From Pedobacter arcticus A12 (GTDB lineage: Bacteria > Bacteroidota > Bacteroidia > Sphingobacteriales > Sphingobacteriaceae): 64,000 bases of DNA. A model generated the notes under the pieces. That model was not told where the DNA came from, did no database searches, and saw only the letters and a program-made list of their open reading frames with translations. The translations under genes and the position numbers were made by a program. Positions 34,406 to 43,613 of this stretch are shown here, one piece after another. The DNA is taken from positions 1,052,785-1,116,784 of the forward strand of contig NZ_JH947125.1 in the NCBI RefSeq assembly GCF_000302595.1. The letters run 5' to 3'. The first letter of the stretch is position 1. Each line of letters begins with the position of its first letter.

Positions 34406-35755
34406 ATGTTTGATAATCTTCAGGATAAGCTCGAAGGAGCATTTAAAGTATTAAAAGGACAAGGTAGCATTACCGAAATTAACGTGGCCGAAACCATGAA
34501 AGAGATACGTAAAGCTCTTTTAGATGCCGATGTTAACTATAAAACAGCAAAAACTTTTACCGATGAGGTAAAACAGAAAGCACTGGGTCAAAACGTATTG
34601 ACCGCCATTTCTCCAGGTCAATTGTTGACCAAAATCATGAACGACGAGCTTACCGAATTAATGGGTGGCAGCGTTGATGAGCTAAATATCAAAACAAATC
34701 CAACGGTTATATTGATAGCCGGTTTAAACGGAGCGGGTAAAACTACTTTTACCGGTAAACTGGCTTTATATTTAAAATCACAAAAAGGAAAAAAGCCATT
34801 ATTGGTAGCTGGTGATGTTTACCGCCCAGCGGCTATTGACCAATTAGAGGTTTTAGCTGGACAGGTTGGCTCCGAAGTTTATACCAACCGAGAATCTACC
34901 GATCCAGTAGCTATTGCTTTAGAAGGTATTGCACACGGTAAAAAGAACGGTAATAACGTAATTATTATTGATACCGCCGGTCGTTTAAGTTTAGACGAGG
35001 CGCTGATGACAGAGATTGCTGAAGTTAAAAAAGCAACACAGCCTCAGGAAATTTTGTTTGTGGTAGATGCCATGACCGGGCAAGATGCCGTAAATACTGC
35101 AAAAGCATTTAACGATCGATTAGATTTTACGGGAGTTGTATTAACCAAATTAGACGGTGATACCCGTGGAGGTGCGGCTTTATCTATTAAATCGGTAGTT
35201 AACAAACCTATTAAATTTGTAGGTACCGGCGAAAAAATGGATGCGCTGGATGTGTTTTATCCAGACAGAATGGCTTCCCGTATTTTGGGAATGGGTGATG
35301 TGATTTCTTTGGTTGAAAGAGCACAGCTACAGTTTGATGAGAAAGAAGCGGCGGCTTTACAAAAGAAAATCCGTAAGAATAAATTCGATTTCAACGATTT
35401 CATCGGGCAAATCCAACAGATCAAAAAAATGGGTAACATTAAAGATCTAATGGGCATGATTCCAGGTGTTGGTAAAATGATGAAAAACGTAGATATCGAT
35501 GACGATGCTTTCAAAGGAATTGAATCCATTATCCAATCTATGACGCCTTTTGAGCGTGAAAACCCAGAAACAATTAACCAGAGCCGTAGAGGAAGAATTG
35601 CAAAAGGTAGCGGAAACGATATTGCGGAAGTCAATAAATTGATGAAACAGTTTGAGGATATGCGCAAAATGATGAAGCAGTTTTCCGATCCATCAGCCAT
35701 GGCAAAAATGCAAAAAATGATGAAGGGAATGCCAAACGGTGGTATGCCGAGATAG
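34406..35755 (+). CDS. ffh: Signal recognition particle protein Ffh
   Basis: A 449-residue SRP54-type GTPase that targets nascent membrane proteins to FtsY with 4.5S RNA. N domain about 1-90, G domain with GLNGAGKTTFTGKL, DVYRPAAIDQL, DTAGRL and TKLDGDTRGG, then the methionine-rich M domain ending in MKQFEDMRKMMKQF and MAKMQKMMKGMPNG. Full length and typical. It has its own terminator; 4.5S RNA is not visible here. Confidence 0.97.
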   Translation: MFDNLQDKLEGAFKVLKGQGSITEINVAETMKEIRKALLDADVNYKTAKTFTDEVKQKALGQNVLTAISPGQLLTKIMNDELTELMGGSVDELNIKTNPTVILIAGLNGAGKTTFTGKLALYLKSQKGKKPLLVAGDVYRPAAIDQLEVLAGQVGSEVYTNRESTDPVAIALEGIAHGKKNGNNVIIIDTAGRLSLDEALMTEIAEVKKATQPQEILFVVDAMTGQDAVNTAKAFNDRLDFTGVVLTKLDGDTRGGAALSIKSVVNKPIKFVGTGEKMDALDVFYPDRMASRILGMGDVISLVERAQLQFDEKEAAALQKKIRKNKFDFNDFIGQIQQIKKMGNIKDLMGMIPGVGKMMKNVDIDDDAFKGIESIIQSMTPFERENPETINQSRRGRIAKGSGNDIAEVNKLMKQFEDMRKMMKQFSDPSAMAKMQKMMKGMPNGGMPR

Positions 35756-35779
35756 AAATTGCTATAGAATAAGATTTGA

Positions 35780-35815
35780 AAGGATTTTTTGACTTAGTCA
35801 GAAAATCCTTTTTTT
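35780..35815 (+). terminator. Terminator after ffh
   Basis: Stem AAGGATTTT (35780-35788) with AAAATCCTT (35802-35810), followed by a T run; an inner TGAC/GTCA pair strengthens it. Confidence 0.8.
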
Positions 35816-35911
35816 ATATAAAAGCATATCGGCAACTGAAAAAGGCACAGACTTTGTAAATATTTGGTTAAAATCAGACGAAAGTCTATTGTAAAACTAA
35901 ATCAAAATATC

Positions 35912-36061
35912 ATGGGAGGCATTCTTTACATTATTGCAGTTGTTTTAATCATCGGTTGGATATTCGGTTTTTTCGTATATTCTGTAGGTTCGTTGATACA
36001 CATTTTGTTAGTGATAGCTGTTGTTGCAGTATTGCTAGCGGTTATAAGGGGTTCGGCTTAA
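35912..36061 (+). CDS. Lmo0937-type small membrane protein
   Basis: A 49-residue, two-helix membrane protein: MGGILYIIAVVLIIGWIFGF and SLIHILLVIAVVAVLLAVIRG. This matches the widespread lmo0937/DUF5670 small membrane protein family. The ATG at 35912 is chosen because the family starts MG(G)ILY and the longer frame adds a charged non-family N-terminus. Function unknown, often stress-linked. Confidence 0.82.
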   Translation: MGGILYIIAVVLIIGWIFGFFVYSVGSLIHILLVIAVVAVLLAVIRGSA

Positions 36062-36212
36062 GCCTGGTTTATTAAATGTTTTTTGGGCAGATTAAAATAT
36101 ATCGATTGTTTAAAATCCAATAGTCAAAGATCTTCGTAAATGCTTTTATTGAAGTATTAACATACCAAAATAAATTTTTTATATTTGCGTTCTCTTTAAC
36201 AAACACATTATC

Positions 36213-36518
36213 ATGCAAATCGGTAATTTATTATTTCTGAACTTAGGTACTCAAGAGGTCGTATTGATCATGTTTGCAGTGCTATTATTGTTCGGAGGAG
36301 AAAAACTTCCGGAGTTGGCAAGAGGTTTGGGGAAAGGAATTAGAGAATTTAAAGATGCTTCTGATGGTGTAAAAAGAGAAATACACCGCAATATAAATGA
36401 GCTTACTGCTACTGAAGAGTTAAAACGCGAAGAAGAGTTGGAGCGTTTGAACGAAAACAAAGTGGAGGAAAAGCCAGCAGAAACAATAGAAGAAAACAAA
36501 GATTTTAACACAAATTAA
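36213..36518 (+). CDS. tatA: TatA/TatB-family twin-arginine translocase subunit
   Basis: A 101-residue Tat subunit: an N-terminal membrane helix (TQEVVLIMFAVLLLFGGEKL), the hinge PELARGLGKGIREFKDA, then a long charged amphipathic helix and a Glu-rich tail. It would form part of the Tat pore for folded, twin-arginine proteins. The length is between TatA and TatB. A second, shorter TatA-like gene follows by 12 bp. No tatC is nearby. Confidence 0.88.
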   Translation: MQIGNLLFLNLGTQEVVLIMFAVLLLFGGEKLPELARGLGKGIREFKDASDGVKREIHRNINELTATEELKREEELERLNENKVEEKPAETIEENKDFNTN

Positions 36519-36530
36519 ATAAACAAAACG

Positions 36531-36707
36531 ATGGGTTTAGGTGCTCCAGAAATTATCTTAATTGTATTGGCTTTATTGCTTTTATTTGGTGGAAAAAAGA
36601 TTCCAGAATTGATGAGAGGAATGGGAAAAGGTGTAAAGGAATTTAAAGATGCTCAAAGTGGCATTGATAAACCAGAGAAACCAGAAGAAAATCAACAACA
36701 AAATTAA
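36531..36707 (+). CDS. tatA: Second TatA-like small protein
   Basis: A 58-residue TatA paralogue below many ORF-calling cut-offs: MGLGAPEIILIVLALLLLFG, then KKIPELMRGMGKGVKEFKDAQ and a short acidic/Gln tail. The FGGKKIPEL hinge and amphipathic helix match TatA/E. Together with the preceding gene it makes a TatA pair. Start ATG at 36531, stop TAA at 36705-36707. Confidence 0.88.
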   Translation: MGLGAPEIILIVLALLLLFGGKKIPELMRGMGKGVKEFKDAQSGIDKPEKPEENQQQN

Positions 36708-36738
36708 AATTTCCTAAATTTATTTAGGAATCTATTAA

Positions 36739-36784
36739 CCTTGAACGGTCGAAATTTGTAATTTCGAAAGTTCAAGGTTTTCTT
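36739..36784 (+). terminator. Terminator between tatA pair and gatA
   Basis: A strong hairpin: CCTTGAAC (36739-36746) with GTTCAAGG (36770-36777), inner CGAAATT/AATTTCG stem, then TTTT. A smaller hairpin TTCCTAAATttATTTAGGAA precedes it (about 36712-36731). Confidence 0.8.
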
Positions 36785-36791
36785 TTATAAA

Positions 36792-38231
36792 ATGATAACA
36801 GAAAAAATCAAATCCTATTCTAATTTTTCGCAACTTCAACAAGATCTTAAAGCGGGTTTAATTTCCGTAAAAGACCTGGTTAACTATTATATCGGAAGAA
36901 TTAAAGCGCATCAGCATCTTAATGCTTTTCTAGAAACGTTTGAAGCAGAAGCGTTAGCAAGAGCCGAAGAAATTCAGGCAAAGATTGATAATGGTACCGG
37001 TGGAAAAATGGCCGGGATGATTATCGGCTTAAAAGACAACATTTCTTTTAAAGGGCACCAAATGACCGCATCCTCTAAAATTTTAGAAGGTTACGAAGCG
37101 GTTTATTCTGCAACGGTAGTTGAGCGTATTCTAAAGGAAGATGCAATCATCATCGGCCGTTTAAATTGCGATGAATTTGCGATGGGTGCTTCCAATGAGA
37201 CCAGTTATTATGGCCCTGTAAAAAATTACGTAGACGAAACTAGGGTTTCTGGTGGTTCTTCTGGCGGTTCGGCAGTGGCTGTACAAGCAGGTTTATGTTT
37301 TGCATCTTTGGCGTCTGATACTGGTGGCTCTATTCGTCAGCCGGCAGCATTTTGTGGTGTTTTTGGTTTAAAACCAACTTATTCTAGGGTTTCCAGATAC
37401 GGTGTAGTTGCGTATGCATCTTCATTTGACCAAGTTGGACCTATTGCAAAATCTGTGGAAGATATTGCTTTAATTTTAGAGGTTATTGCCGGTAAAGATT
37501 CGCATGATGCAACTTCGTCTGATGTTCCTGTGCCTAATTACTCGCAATTAATTGCTGGTGAAGTTCCAAAAAAGAAAATAGCGTATATAGAAGAAACTTT
37601 GCATGCAGAGGGTTTAGACCCAGAAATAAAAGCAAATGTTTTAGCTCAGATTGAGAAGTTAAAAGAACAGGGCCATACCGTTGAACCTGTTTCTTTCGAA
37701 TATTTGGAGTATGTGGTTGCTACTTATTATATCTTAACAACCGCAGAAGCTTCGTCAAATTTGGCCAGATATGACGGCGTACATTATGGTTATAGAAGTC
37801 CCGAATCGAAAGACTTAATAAGTACTTATAAAAAGTCCAGGTCTGAAGGTTTTGGCGATGAAGTGAAGCGTAGGATTATGTTGGGTACATTTGTGTTAAG
37901 TGCCGGTTACTACGATGCTTATTATTCTAAAGCACAAAAAGCCAGAAGGTTGATCAAAGAAAAAATGGACCACATTTTAGAGGATTATAACTTTATCATT
38001 ACGCCTACAACCCCTACACCAGCTTTCCCTATCGGCGAGGAAATTACCGATCCAATGGTGATGTACTTAGCAGATATTTTTACAGTAGGTGCTTCCTTGG
38101 CAGGCTTACCGGCTATTTCTTTACCATCAGGCGAGAATAAGCAAGGTTTACCTTTAGGAATCCAAATTATCGGAAGACGATTCAAAGAAGAAAATTTATT
38201 GGCTTTTTCTAAATGTATCCATAAGCTTTAG
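36792..38231 (+). CDS. gatA: Asp-tRNA(Asn)/Glu-tRNA(Gln) amidotransferase subunit A
   Basis: A 479-residue amidase-signature protein, the glutaminase half of GatCAB, which converts misacylated Glu-tRNA(Gln) or Asp-tRNA(Asn). The catalytic Lys is in GLKDNISFKG, the Ser-cisSer pair in RVSGGSSGGSAVAVQAG and SDTGGSIRQPAAFCGVFGLK. Length fits GatA. gatB and gatC are not in the window. It stands downstream of the tat terminator, with 37 bp before the lytic transglycosylase. Confidence 0.95.
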   Translation: MITEKIKSYSNFSQLQQDLKAGLISVKDLVNYYIGRIKAHQHLNAFLETFEAEALARAEEIQAKIDNGTGGKMAGMIIGLKDNISFKGHQMTASSKILEGYEAVYSATVVERILKEDAIIIGRLNCDEFAMGASNETSYYGPVKNYVDETRVSGGSSGGSAVAVQAGLCFASLASDTGGSIRQPAAFCGVFGLKPTYSRVSRYGVVAYASSFDQVGPIAKSVEDIALILEVIAGKDSHDATSSDVPVPNYSQLIAGEVPKKKIAYIEETLHAEGLDPEIKANVLAQIEKLKEQGHTVEPVSFEYLEYVVATYYILTTAEASSNLARYDGVHYGYRSPESKDLISTYKKSRSEGFGDEVKRRIMLGTFVLSAGYYDAYYSKAQKARRLIKEKMDHILEDYNFIITPTTPTPAFPIGEEITDPMVMYLADIFTVGASLAGLPAISLPSGENKQGLPLGIQIIGRRFKEENLLAFSKCIHKL

Positions 38232-38268
38232 CCAGCACTAGCGTTGTAGCTAAAGAAAAAATTCAAGA

Positions 38269-39681
38269 ATGATTAGATTATCAAAGTTTATTGCCCTTTC
38301 CTTCATATTCATCGGTTTAACAACCAGTAGCGAGGCGAGCGTAAATAGAGACAGTTTAACTTACGCATCTTTAAGTTTAAAAGAGTTTAAAGCAATAAAG
38401 AAACTGGTAAATGCAGATACCAGCTTGGTGCCTGCACAAACCAACCTACAACTTGAGGTATTAAAATATAAACCAAATTTAATTTACAAATACCGTTTAG
38501 ACTCTATTAGAACAGAATTTCCTCTAGATTATAACCCTTTCGTACAAACCTACATCGATATTTTTTTAGATAAACGAAGTAATGAGATGGGGCAAATGCT
38601 GGCTTTAGGCAGGTATTACTTTCCGGTATTCGAAAAAGCTTTACAAGCTTACAATATCCCTTCAGAATTTAAATATTTGCCAATAATTGAATCGTCAATG
38701 AATCCAATGGCGATATCACGTGTGGGCGCAACGGGTATGTGGCAGTTTATGTACACCACAGCAAGAATGTACGATTTAACCATCGATAACTACGTTGACG
38801 AACGCAGAGATCCTACTGAAGCGAGTTATGCCGCCGCTAGGTACTTACGTGATGCATATAATAATTTAGGAGATTGGATGCTGGCATTGGCATCTTACAA
38901 TTGTGGAGTAGGCTGTGTAAACCGGGCAATTGCGAAAGCAGGAGGCTCCAGGAATTTTTGGGATATCCAAGCTTATTTACCAAGTGAAACCCGCAATTAT
39001 GTTCCAGCTTTTATTGCCACGGCTTATGTAATGAATTATTATCCCAAGCATCCGCAGGTTAAAGTGCCTGATGAGAAAACTTTGAGAACGGATTCTATAT
39101 CGGTAAACAAATTTATGTCTTTTGATAAAATTGCCAAAGCTTTAAATATAGATGCTGAGGATTTAAGAGGTTTGAACCCCGTTTATAAAAAAAACATCAT
39201 TAACGGAACCATAGCTGAGCCTAAAAGATTAATTATTCCCAAGTTAAGTTTTAAGGATTATGCTGGTTTTTTTGAAGCATTTAATGCAGAAGAAGATGGT
39301 AGTTTAAAAATGTTGTCTGCTAGTGAGTTAGTTAAACCCAATTTAAAAATAGCAAACACGCACATTGTTAAAAAAGGAGAAACCCTTACAGCAATAGCTG
39401 ATAAATACCGAGTGGAGGTGCAAGACATTAAGGTTTGGAACAGCTTAAGCAACTATACCATTGCAGTGGGCCAACAATTGGTCATCAGAAAAGAAGCGGA
39501 ACAGCTTAAGCCTAAAAAAGAAACACCAACTTATATTACCTACAAAGTTAAGGCAGGCGATAATTTAGTTAAGATTGCAGAGCGCTTTGAAAACGTAAGT
39601 GTGAGTACGCTAAAGGTTTTAAATAACTTAGAGTCCAGCGTTTTAACGATTGGTATGGTTTTAAAAATCGCTACTCATTAG
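38269..39681 (+). CDS. LysM lytic transglycosylase (MltD-like)
   Basis: A 470-residue exported murein hydrolase. Signal peptide (about 1-24), then an SLT domain with the catalytic Glu in IIESSMNPMAISRVGATGMWQFM, followed by DERRDPTEASYAAARYLRD and LALASYNCG. Two C-terminal LysM modules follow (HIVKKGETLTAIADKYRVEV and YKVKAGDNLVKIAERFENVS). It cleaves peptidoglycan in the periplasm. The 3' end overlaps the convergent mscS-like gene by 11 bp. Confidence 0.92.
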   Translation: MIRLSKFIALSFIFIGLTTSSEASVNRDSLTYASLSLKEFKAIKKLVNADTSLVPAQTNLQLEVLKYKPNLIYKYRLDSIRTEFPLDYNPFVQTYIDIFLDKRSNEMGQMLALGRYYFPVFEKALQAYNIPSEFKYLPIIESSMNPMAISRVGATGMWQFMYTTARMYDLTIDNYVDERRDPTEASYAAARYLRDAYNNLGDWMLALASYNCGVGCVNRAIAKAGGSRNFWDIQAYLPSETRNYVPAFIATAYVMNYYPKHPQVKVPDEKTLRTDSISVNKFMSFDKIAKALNIDAEDLRGLNPVYKKNIINGTIAEPKRLIIPKLSFKDYAGFFEAFNAEEDGSLKMLSASELVKPNLKIANTHIVKKGETLTAIADKYRVEVQDIKVWNSLSNYTIAVGQQLVIRKEAEQLKPKKETPTYITYKVKAGDNLVKIAERFENVSVSTLKVLNNLESSVLTIGMVLKIATH

Positions 39682-40567
39682 GTTTTTCTGGCTTTATAAC
39701 GTCCAATAAATTTTCATTGGATTTATTGCCAAAATCCAAGGTACGTACCGGGAATGGAATTATAATATTAGCCTCATCAAAAGCTTTTTTAATCGACATA
39801 ATGGCGTTGTTTCTTGCGCTTAGGTATTTTTTCTGTTCTGGATCCTGCATCCAAATTCGCAGGTCGAAAGTAATGGAGCTTTCTGCAAATTCATCATAAA
39901 AAAACTCAACTTCTTTTTTAGTGTCGCGTTCGCTGAGTGTTTCCACAGCGTTCAAGGTCATCGTTCTAACCTTTTCTAAATCTTCTGTAAGGGAAACACG
40001 TCCTTTTAAATCCAAGCGTCTAATACCCGTTGAACTGTAGTTCTCTATCGGGTTTTGGAATACCTCTTTGTTTGGGATAATTATTTTTTGTCCTTCTAAA
40101 CTAATCAATGCTGTGTCCCTAAGGTTTATAGCTTCAATTCTGCCTTTGTAGTTCCCCAGCTTCACTAAGTCGCCAACGTTAAACGGATGCCGGAAAGACA
40201 TAAAAATCCCCGACATAAAGTTTGCCGCGATATCCTGAAAAGCAAATGCTAAAGCCAAACCTAAAATTCCTGCTCCCGCCAATGCCGTGGTTACGGCTTT
40301 GTCTAAGTTTAAAATATCTAATGCGGTAAATAGCGTAACGCCGATTACCAAAATATACATAAACGATGCAAAAAGCCTGTTGATTGTTTCTAAGTGCGAA
40401 ACCTTCCTAACCATCTTTAAAGCAAAATTTCTCACAAACTTGGCAATAAATACACCGATAACCATGACCAAAGCGGCCATTGCCAAATTAGGTAATAGTC
40501 GTATAAAACTCTCGAACCAATTGGTGAGCTTACTGGAAATTAACGCATAAGCTTTTTCTAAATCCAT
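39671..40567 (-). CDS. Small-conductance mechanosensitive channel (MscS family)
   Basis: A 298-residue MscS-type channel. Three N-terminal membrane helices (about 23-110), the pore helix region ALAGAGILGLALAFAFQDIAANFMSG, then the cytoplasmic beta domain (FRHPFNVGDLVKLGNYKGRIEAI and IPNKEVFQNPIENYS). It releases solutes on hypo-osmotic shock. It is monocistronic, converging with the transglycosylase gene, and followed upstream by a bidirectional terminator. Confidence 0.92.
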   Translation of the reverse strand: MDLEKAYALISSKLTNWFESFIRLLPNLAMAALVMVIGVFIAKFVRNFALKMVRKVSHLETINRLFASFMYILVIGVTLFTALDILNLDKAVTTALAGAGILGLALAFAFQDIAANFMSGIFMSFRHPFNVGDLVKLGNYKGRIEAINLRDTALISLEGQKIIIPNKEVFQNPIENYSSTGIRRLDLKGRVSLTEDLEKVRTMTLNAVETLSERDTKKEVEFFYDEFAESSITFDLRIWMQDPEQKKYLSARNNAIMSIKKAFDEANIIIPFPVRTLDFGNKSNENLLDVIKPEKPNE

Positions 40568-40638
40568 ATTTAATAAATTCCTTATTTAGACTTTATATTA
40601 CACTATTCAATAATATTGCCAATCGGAATTTATAAAAC

Positions 40639-40677
40639 AAAAAGCCCTTCGCTTGTTTTACAAACGAAGGGCTTTTT
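40639..40677. terminator. Bidirectional terminator
   Basis: AAAAAGCCCTTCG (40639-40651) pairs with CGAAGGGCTTTTT (40665-40677). It has T runs on both strands and would end the minus-strand TonB-receptor transcript. Confidence 0.85.
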
Positions 40678-40692
40678 AAGAAAGCGAACGAC

Positions 40693-43065
40693 TTAAAACT
40701 TTAGGTTAAGTGCTAAAAGGAAGTTTGTTTCTGCCTGCGGAAAGTAATAGTTTTCTGTACTTAAAGAGCCATCATAAATACCGCTAAAAGTGTAACCGTT
40801 ACTCTCATAAAGCTCGTTAAATATATTATTGGCCAATAAGCCCACCTCAACAGCTTTTACACCTTTAAGTTTGAAACTGTAATTAAGCCTAAGGTTATTC
40901 ACAAAAAACGCTTCTAACTTTCTAGCTTCGTTAGCCGTATTGTCCAAATACTGCTTGCTAACATATTTGCTTAAAAGGGCAATCTCAAAATTCTGTAGTG
41001 CTTTGTACGCAATGGTGCTTGAGCCCACATAATTTGGAGAAAAAGCGATATCAGTTTTACTGTAATTGTTTATTTGTTGCCCTACATAATCGTCGCCTGC
41101 ATATTCATCAATATATTCCACAAAGTTTTTTACTTTATTTTGGCTGAATGCGCTGGTTAAAGTCCAGCTTAGTTTTTGCCAAATGCCAACTGTTGCATCT
41201 ACTTCAATTCCGTTCCTATAGCTTTTATCTACGTTTGATCTGATGTAACCACCCACGTCATTAATTTGACCGGTTAAAACCAATTGGTCTTTGTAATTCA
41301 TCAGATAAATATTGGCACCCGCATTTAACCATTGATTTTTTACACGGTAACCTGCTTCAATATCGTATAAGCGCTCTGCTTTTGGTCTACTCTGCGGTGT
41401 AGATTCGGTATAGTCTTTTCGGTTTGGCTCTTTATTACCAATAGCGTAAGAAGCGTAGAAATTACTTTGTGCATCAATATTGTAAGTAAACCCAAGTTTT
41501 GGATTAAAGAAATTGAGCGTGGCGTTTTGGGTAACGTTGTTTTTATTATAATCGAACCCAAAGAACTTATAGTAAATGCTTCTGTACTGTAAATCTGCAA
41601 ATAAAGAAAGCTTATTTAGCTGATAGCTTGCTTTTCCGTAAATATTAAAGTCAGATTTAAACGCATCATCCTCATAATAGCGATCATGTATCTTTCGCTG
41701 CGAAGAGAATTTTGCCCAGATAATTTCGCCATAATGGTCACCAGAATACTCATTATAAGCACCGCCTAAGGTAAAATCTAGCTCGGTACTTGGTTGGTAA
41801 CGCAGAGAATAAGTTGCGCCGTAAAATTGGTTATCTAACCAACGTCTTCTCACTAAATCTGTTTTAGCAATAGTATCTGTTCCTATAAAAAGAGAGTCTA
41901 AGCCATAAGCTGCAAACTTCTGATTTTTTTTAAATTCTTCGTAATATCCTCTTCCTTTGGTATAATGTAGGGCCGCGTTTGCAGATAATTTATCCGAAAA
42001 GCTTTTTGAATAAAGTAATTGATAATGATCCTGCTGGTAATTGTCGGTTTGGTCGTCATAGGTAAACTCATTAAAACGCCTGTCTGTTGTTAATTTACTT
42101 TCTGGAATGCCATTCCAAGCTTGGTAAGTTTTCTCTTTACCAGAGAACACGTTTAGCCTTAATAAGCTGTTTTTCCCGTAGTAAGCACCAGAAACAAAGT
42201 AAGATTTTAAATCGGAGGATGCCCTGTCAATATACCCGTCTGATACAATCCGCGATAAGCGCCCGTCAAAAGCAAACTTTCCGTTAATTAATCCAGTGCC
42301 CATGTTTAAGGAGTTTTTTAGCGTGTTGTAAGAGCCCGCCGAATTGTTGAGCTCGAAATAAGAAGAGTCTCTTAGCTTTGCGGTCTGTATGTTTAAACTA
42401 CCACCAAAAGCGCCCGCACCATTTGTTGATGTTCCCACGCCTCTTTGAATCTGGATATTATCTGCAGATGTTGCAAAATCAGGTAAATTAACCCAAAAGG
42501 AACCCTGACTTTCGGAGTCGTTATAGGGAATTCCGTTGATTGTAACATTTACTCTAGCGGCATCAGAACCTCTAATCCGCATACTAGTATAACCAACTCC
42601 TGCTCCAGCATCAGAGAAAGTAACTACGCCAGGCGTTTGATCTAATAAATAGGGTAAATCTTGACCGAAGTTGTTTTTAGCAATATCTTCTTTTGATAGA
42701 TTTTTAAAGGTGGTAGCCGAATTTTCTGAAGCTCGGGTTGCATTTACAATAACCTCATCTGCCAATAATAAAGCTTTTGCTAAATCAATGTTTAAAGTTG
42801 TACTCTCCGTTAGCTTTACCGCTATTGTTTTACTTTGATAGCCTATAAAACTTACTTTTAATTGGTAGTTGCCTGGTTTTAGGTTGTTAAAACTGTAATT
42901 CCCGTTTCCGATAGATTGTACGGTTAAATTACCCAATAAAATTGATGCGCCGTTAAGCACTTTGGTGGTTTCTTGGTCGGCTATCTTTCCTTTTAAAGAT
43001 AATTGTGCCAACAACATTCCCGGCAGTAGAACCGCAGCAGTAAATGCAAAGATGAATTTTTTCAA
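40693..43065 (-). CDS. TonB-dependent receptor, probably for thiamine
   Basis: A 790-residue outer-membrane receptor. Signal peptide, then a carboxypeptidase-regulatory-like domain (about 22-105: LKGKIADQETTKVLNGASI), plug domain (DLPYLLDQTPGVVTFSDAG, then MRIRGSDAARVNVTINGIPY) and a ~22-strand barrel ending in a terminal Phe. No SusD partner is adjacent, so it is a BtuB/FecA-like importer rather than a SusCD pair. The upstream TPP riboswitch makes thiamine or a derivative the likely ligand, and predicts repression when TPP is plentiful. Confidence 0.9.
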   Translation of the reverse strand: MKKFIFAFTAAVLLPGMLLAQLSLKGKIADQETTKVLNGASILLGNLTVQSIGNGNYSFNNLKPGNYQLKVSFIGYQSKTIAVKLTESTTLNIDLAKALLLADEVIVNATRASENSATTFKNLSKEDIAKNNFGQDLPYLLDQTPGVVTFSDAGAGVGYTSMRIRGSDAARVNVTINGIPYNDSESQGSFWVNLPDFATSADNIQIQRGVGTSTNGAGAFGGSLNIQTAKLRDSSYFELNNSAGSYNTLKNSLNMGTGLINGKFAFDGRLSRIVSDGYIDRASSDLKSYFVSGAYYGKNSLLRLNVFSGKEKTYQAWNGIPESKLTTDRRFNEFTYDDQTDNYQQDHYQLLYSKSFSDKLSANAALHYTKGRGYYEEFKKNQKFAAYGLDSLFIGTDTIAKTDLVRRRWLDNQFYGATYSLRYQPSTELDFTLGGAYNEYSGDHYGEIIWAKFSSQRKIHDRYYEDDAFKSDFNIYGKASYQLNKLSLFADLQYRSIYYKFFGFDYNKNNVTQNATLNFFNPKLGFTYNIDAQSNFYASYAIGNKEPNRKDYTESTPQSRPKAERLYDIEAGYRVKNQWLNAGANIYLMNYKDQLVLTGQINDVGGYIRSNVDKSYRNGIEVDATVGIWQKLSWTLTSAFSQNKVKNFVEYIDEYAGDDYVGQQINNYSKTDIAFSPNYVGSSTIAYKALQNFEIALLSKYVSKQYLDNTANEARKLEAFFVNNLRLNYSFKLKGVKAVEVGLLANNIFNELYESNGYTFSGIYDGSLSTENYYFPQAETNFLLALNLKF

Positions 43066-43138
43066 TGTTTTAAACTTTAATTTAACGAAACGGTATAGGG
43101 GTTATACCATCTACTAAATAAATTAAATTATACCTTTT

Positions 43139-43322
43139 GTCCCTACGTCGGCATTATCCGAATCAGGTGCTTTTCAAAGTTTAAAGTTGAGGGTTTAAAG
43201 TTGAAACACGCGTTTTTCAGCTTTTGACTTTTCACTTTTGACTTCAAAAATGGGTATGTTCTCAGCCTGGTTTTGCATTTGTGCAGCTTTTAAACTGTTT
43301 ACACAAACAAGGCACCCCTTAT
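43139..43322 (-). promoter_or_regulatory. TPP (THI-element) riboswitch
   Basis: On the minus strand, upstream of the TonB receptor, the TPP riboswitch core is readable: GGGGTGCC (about 43310-43318), GGCTGAGAACATACCC (43252-43267), then ACCTGATTCGGATAATGCCG (43149-43168) and CGTAGGGA to 43140. P3 is long, with TTTGTG pairing CACAAA. An unusual ~75-nt insertion lies between TACCC and ACCTGAT and folds into its own hairpin. It should sense TPP and lower receptor expression. Confidence 0.93.
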
Positions 43323-43613
43323 TGATTGGCGCAAATATATAGATTAATATCAATTTTGCTAATTCATTGAATTATTATTCCAAATATTTGACAAAGGAAG
43401 GTCTTGTGGAGTTTTAAGATGATTTTTAATAGACAAAAAACAGGTGAAATCGAGCCATTTAATGCATAGAGGTTCATAAGAAATTATTATTTTGGGGCAA
43501 ACATTAGGTGATTGGATTAAAAACAGAGGGGGATTTGCCCTATTTTGTACAAAGCTTTTGAGGTTTAAATAATTACATGCTGATATATTTAGGAAGTTGA
43601 CTCCCAGAAAAAA

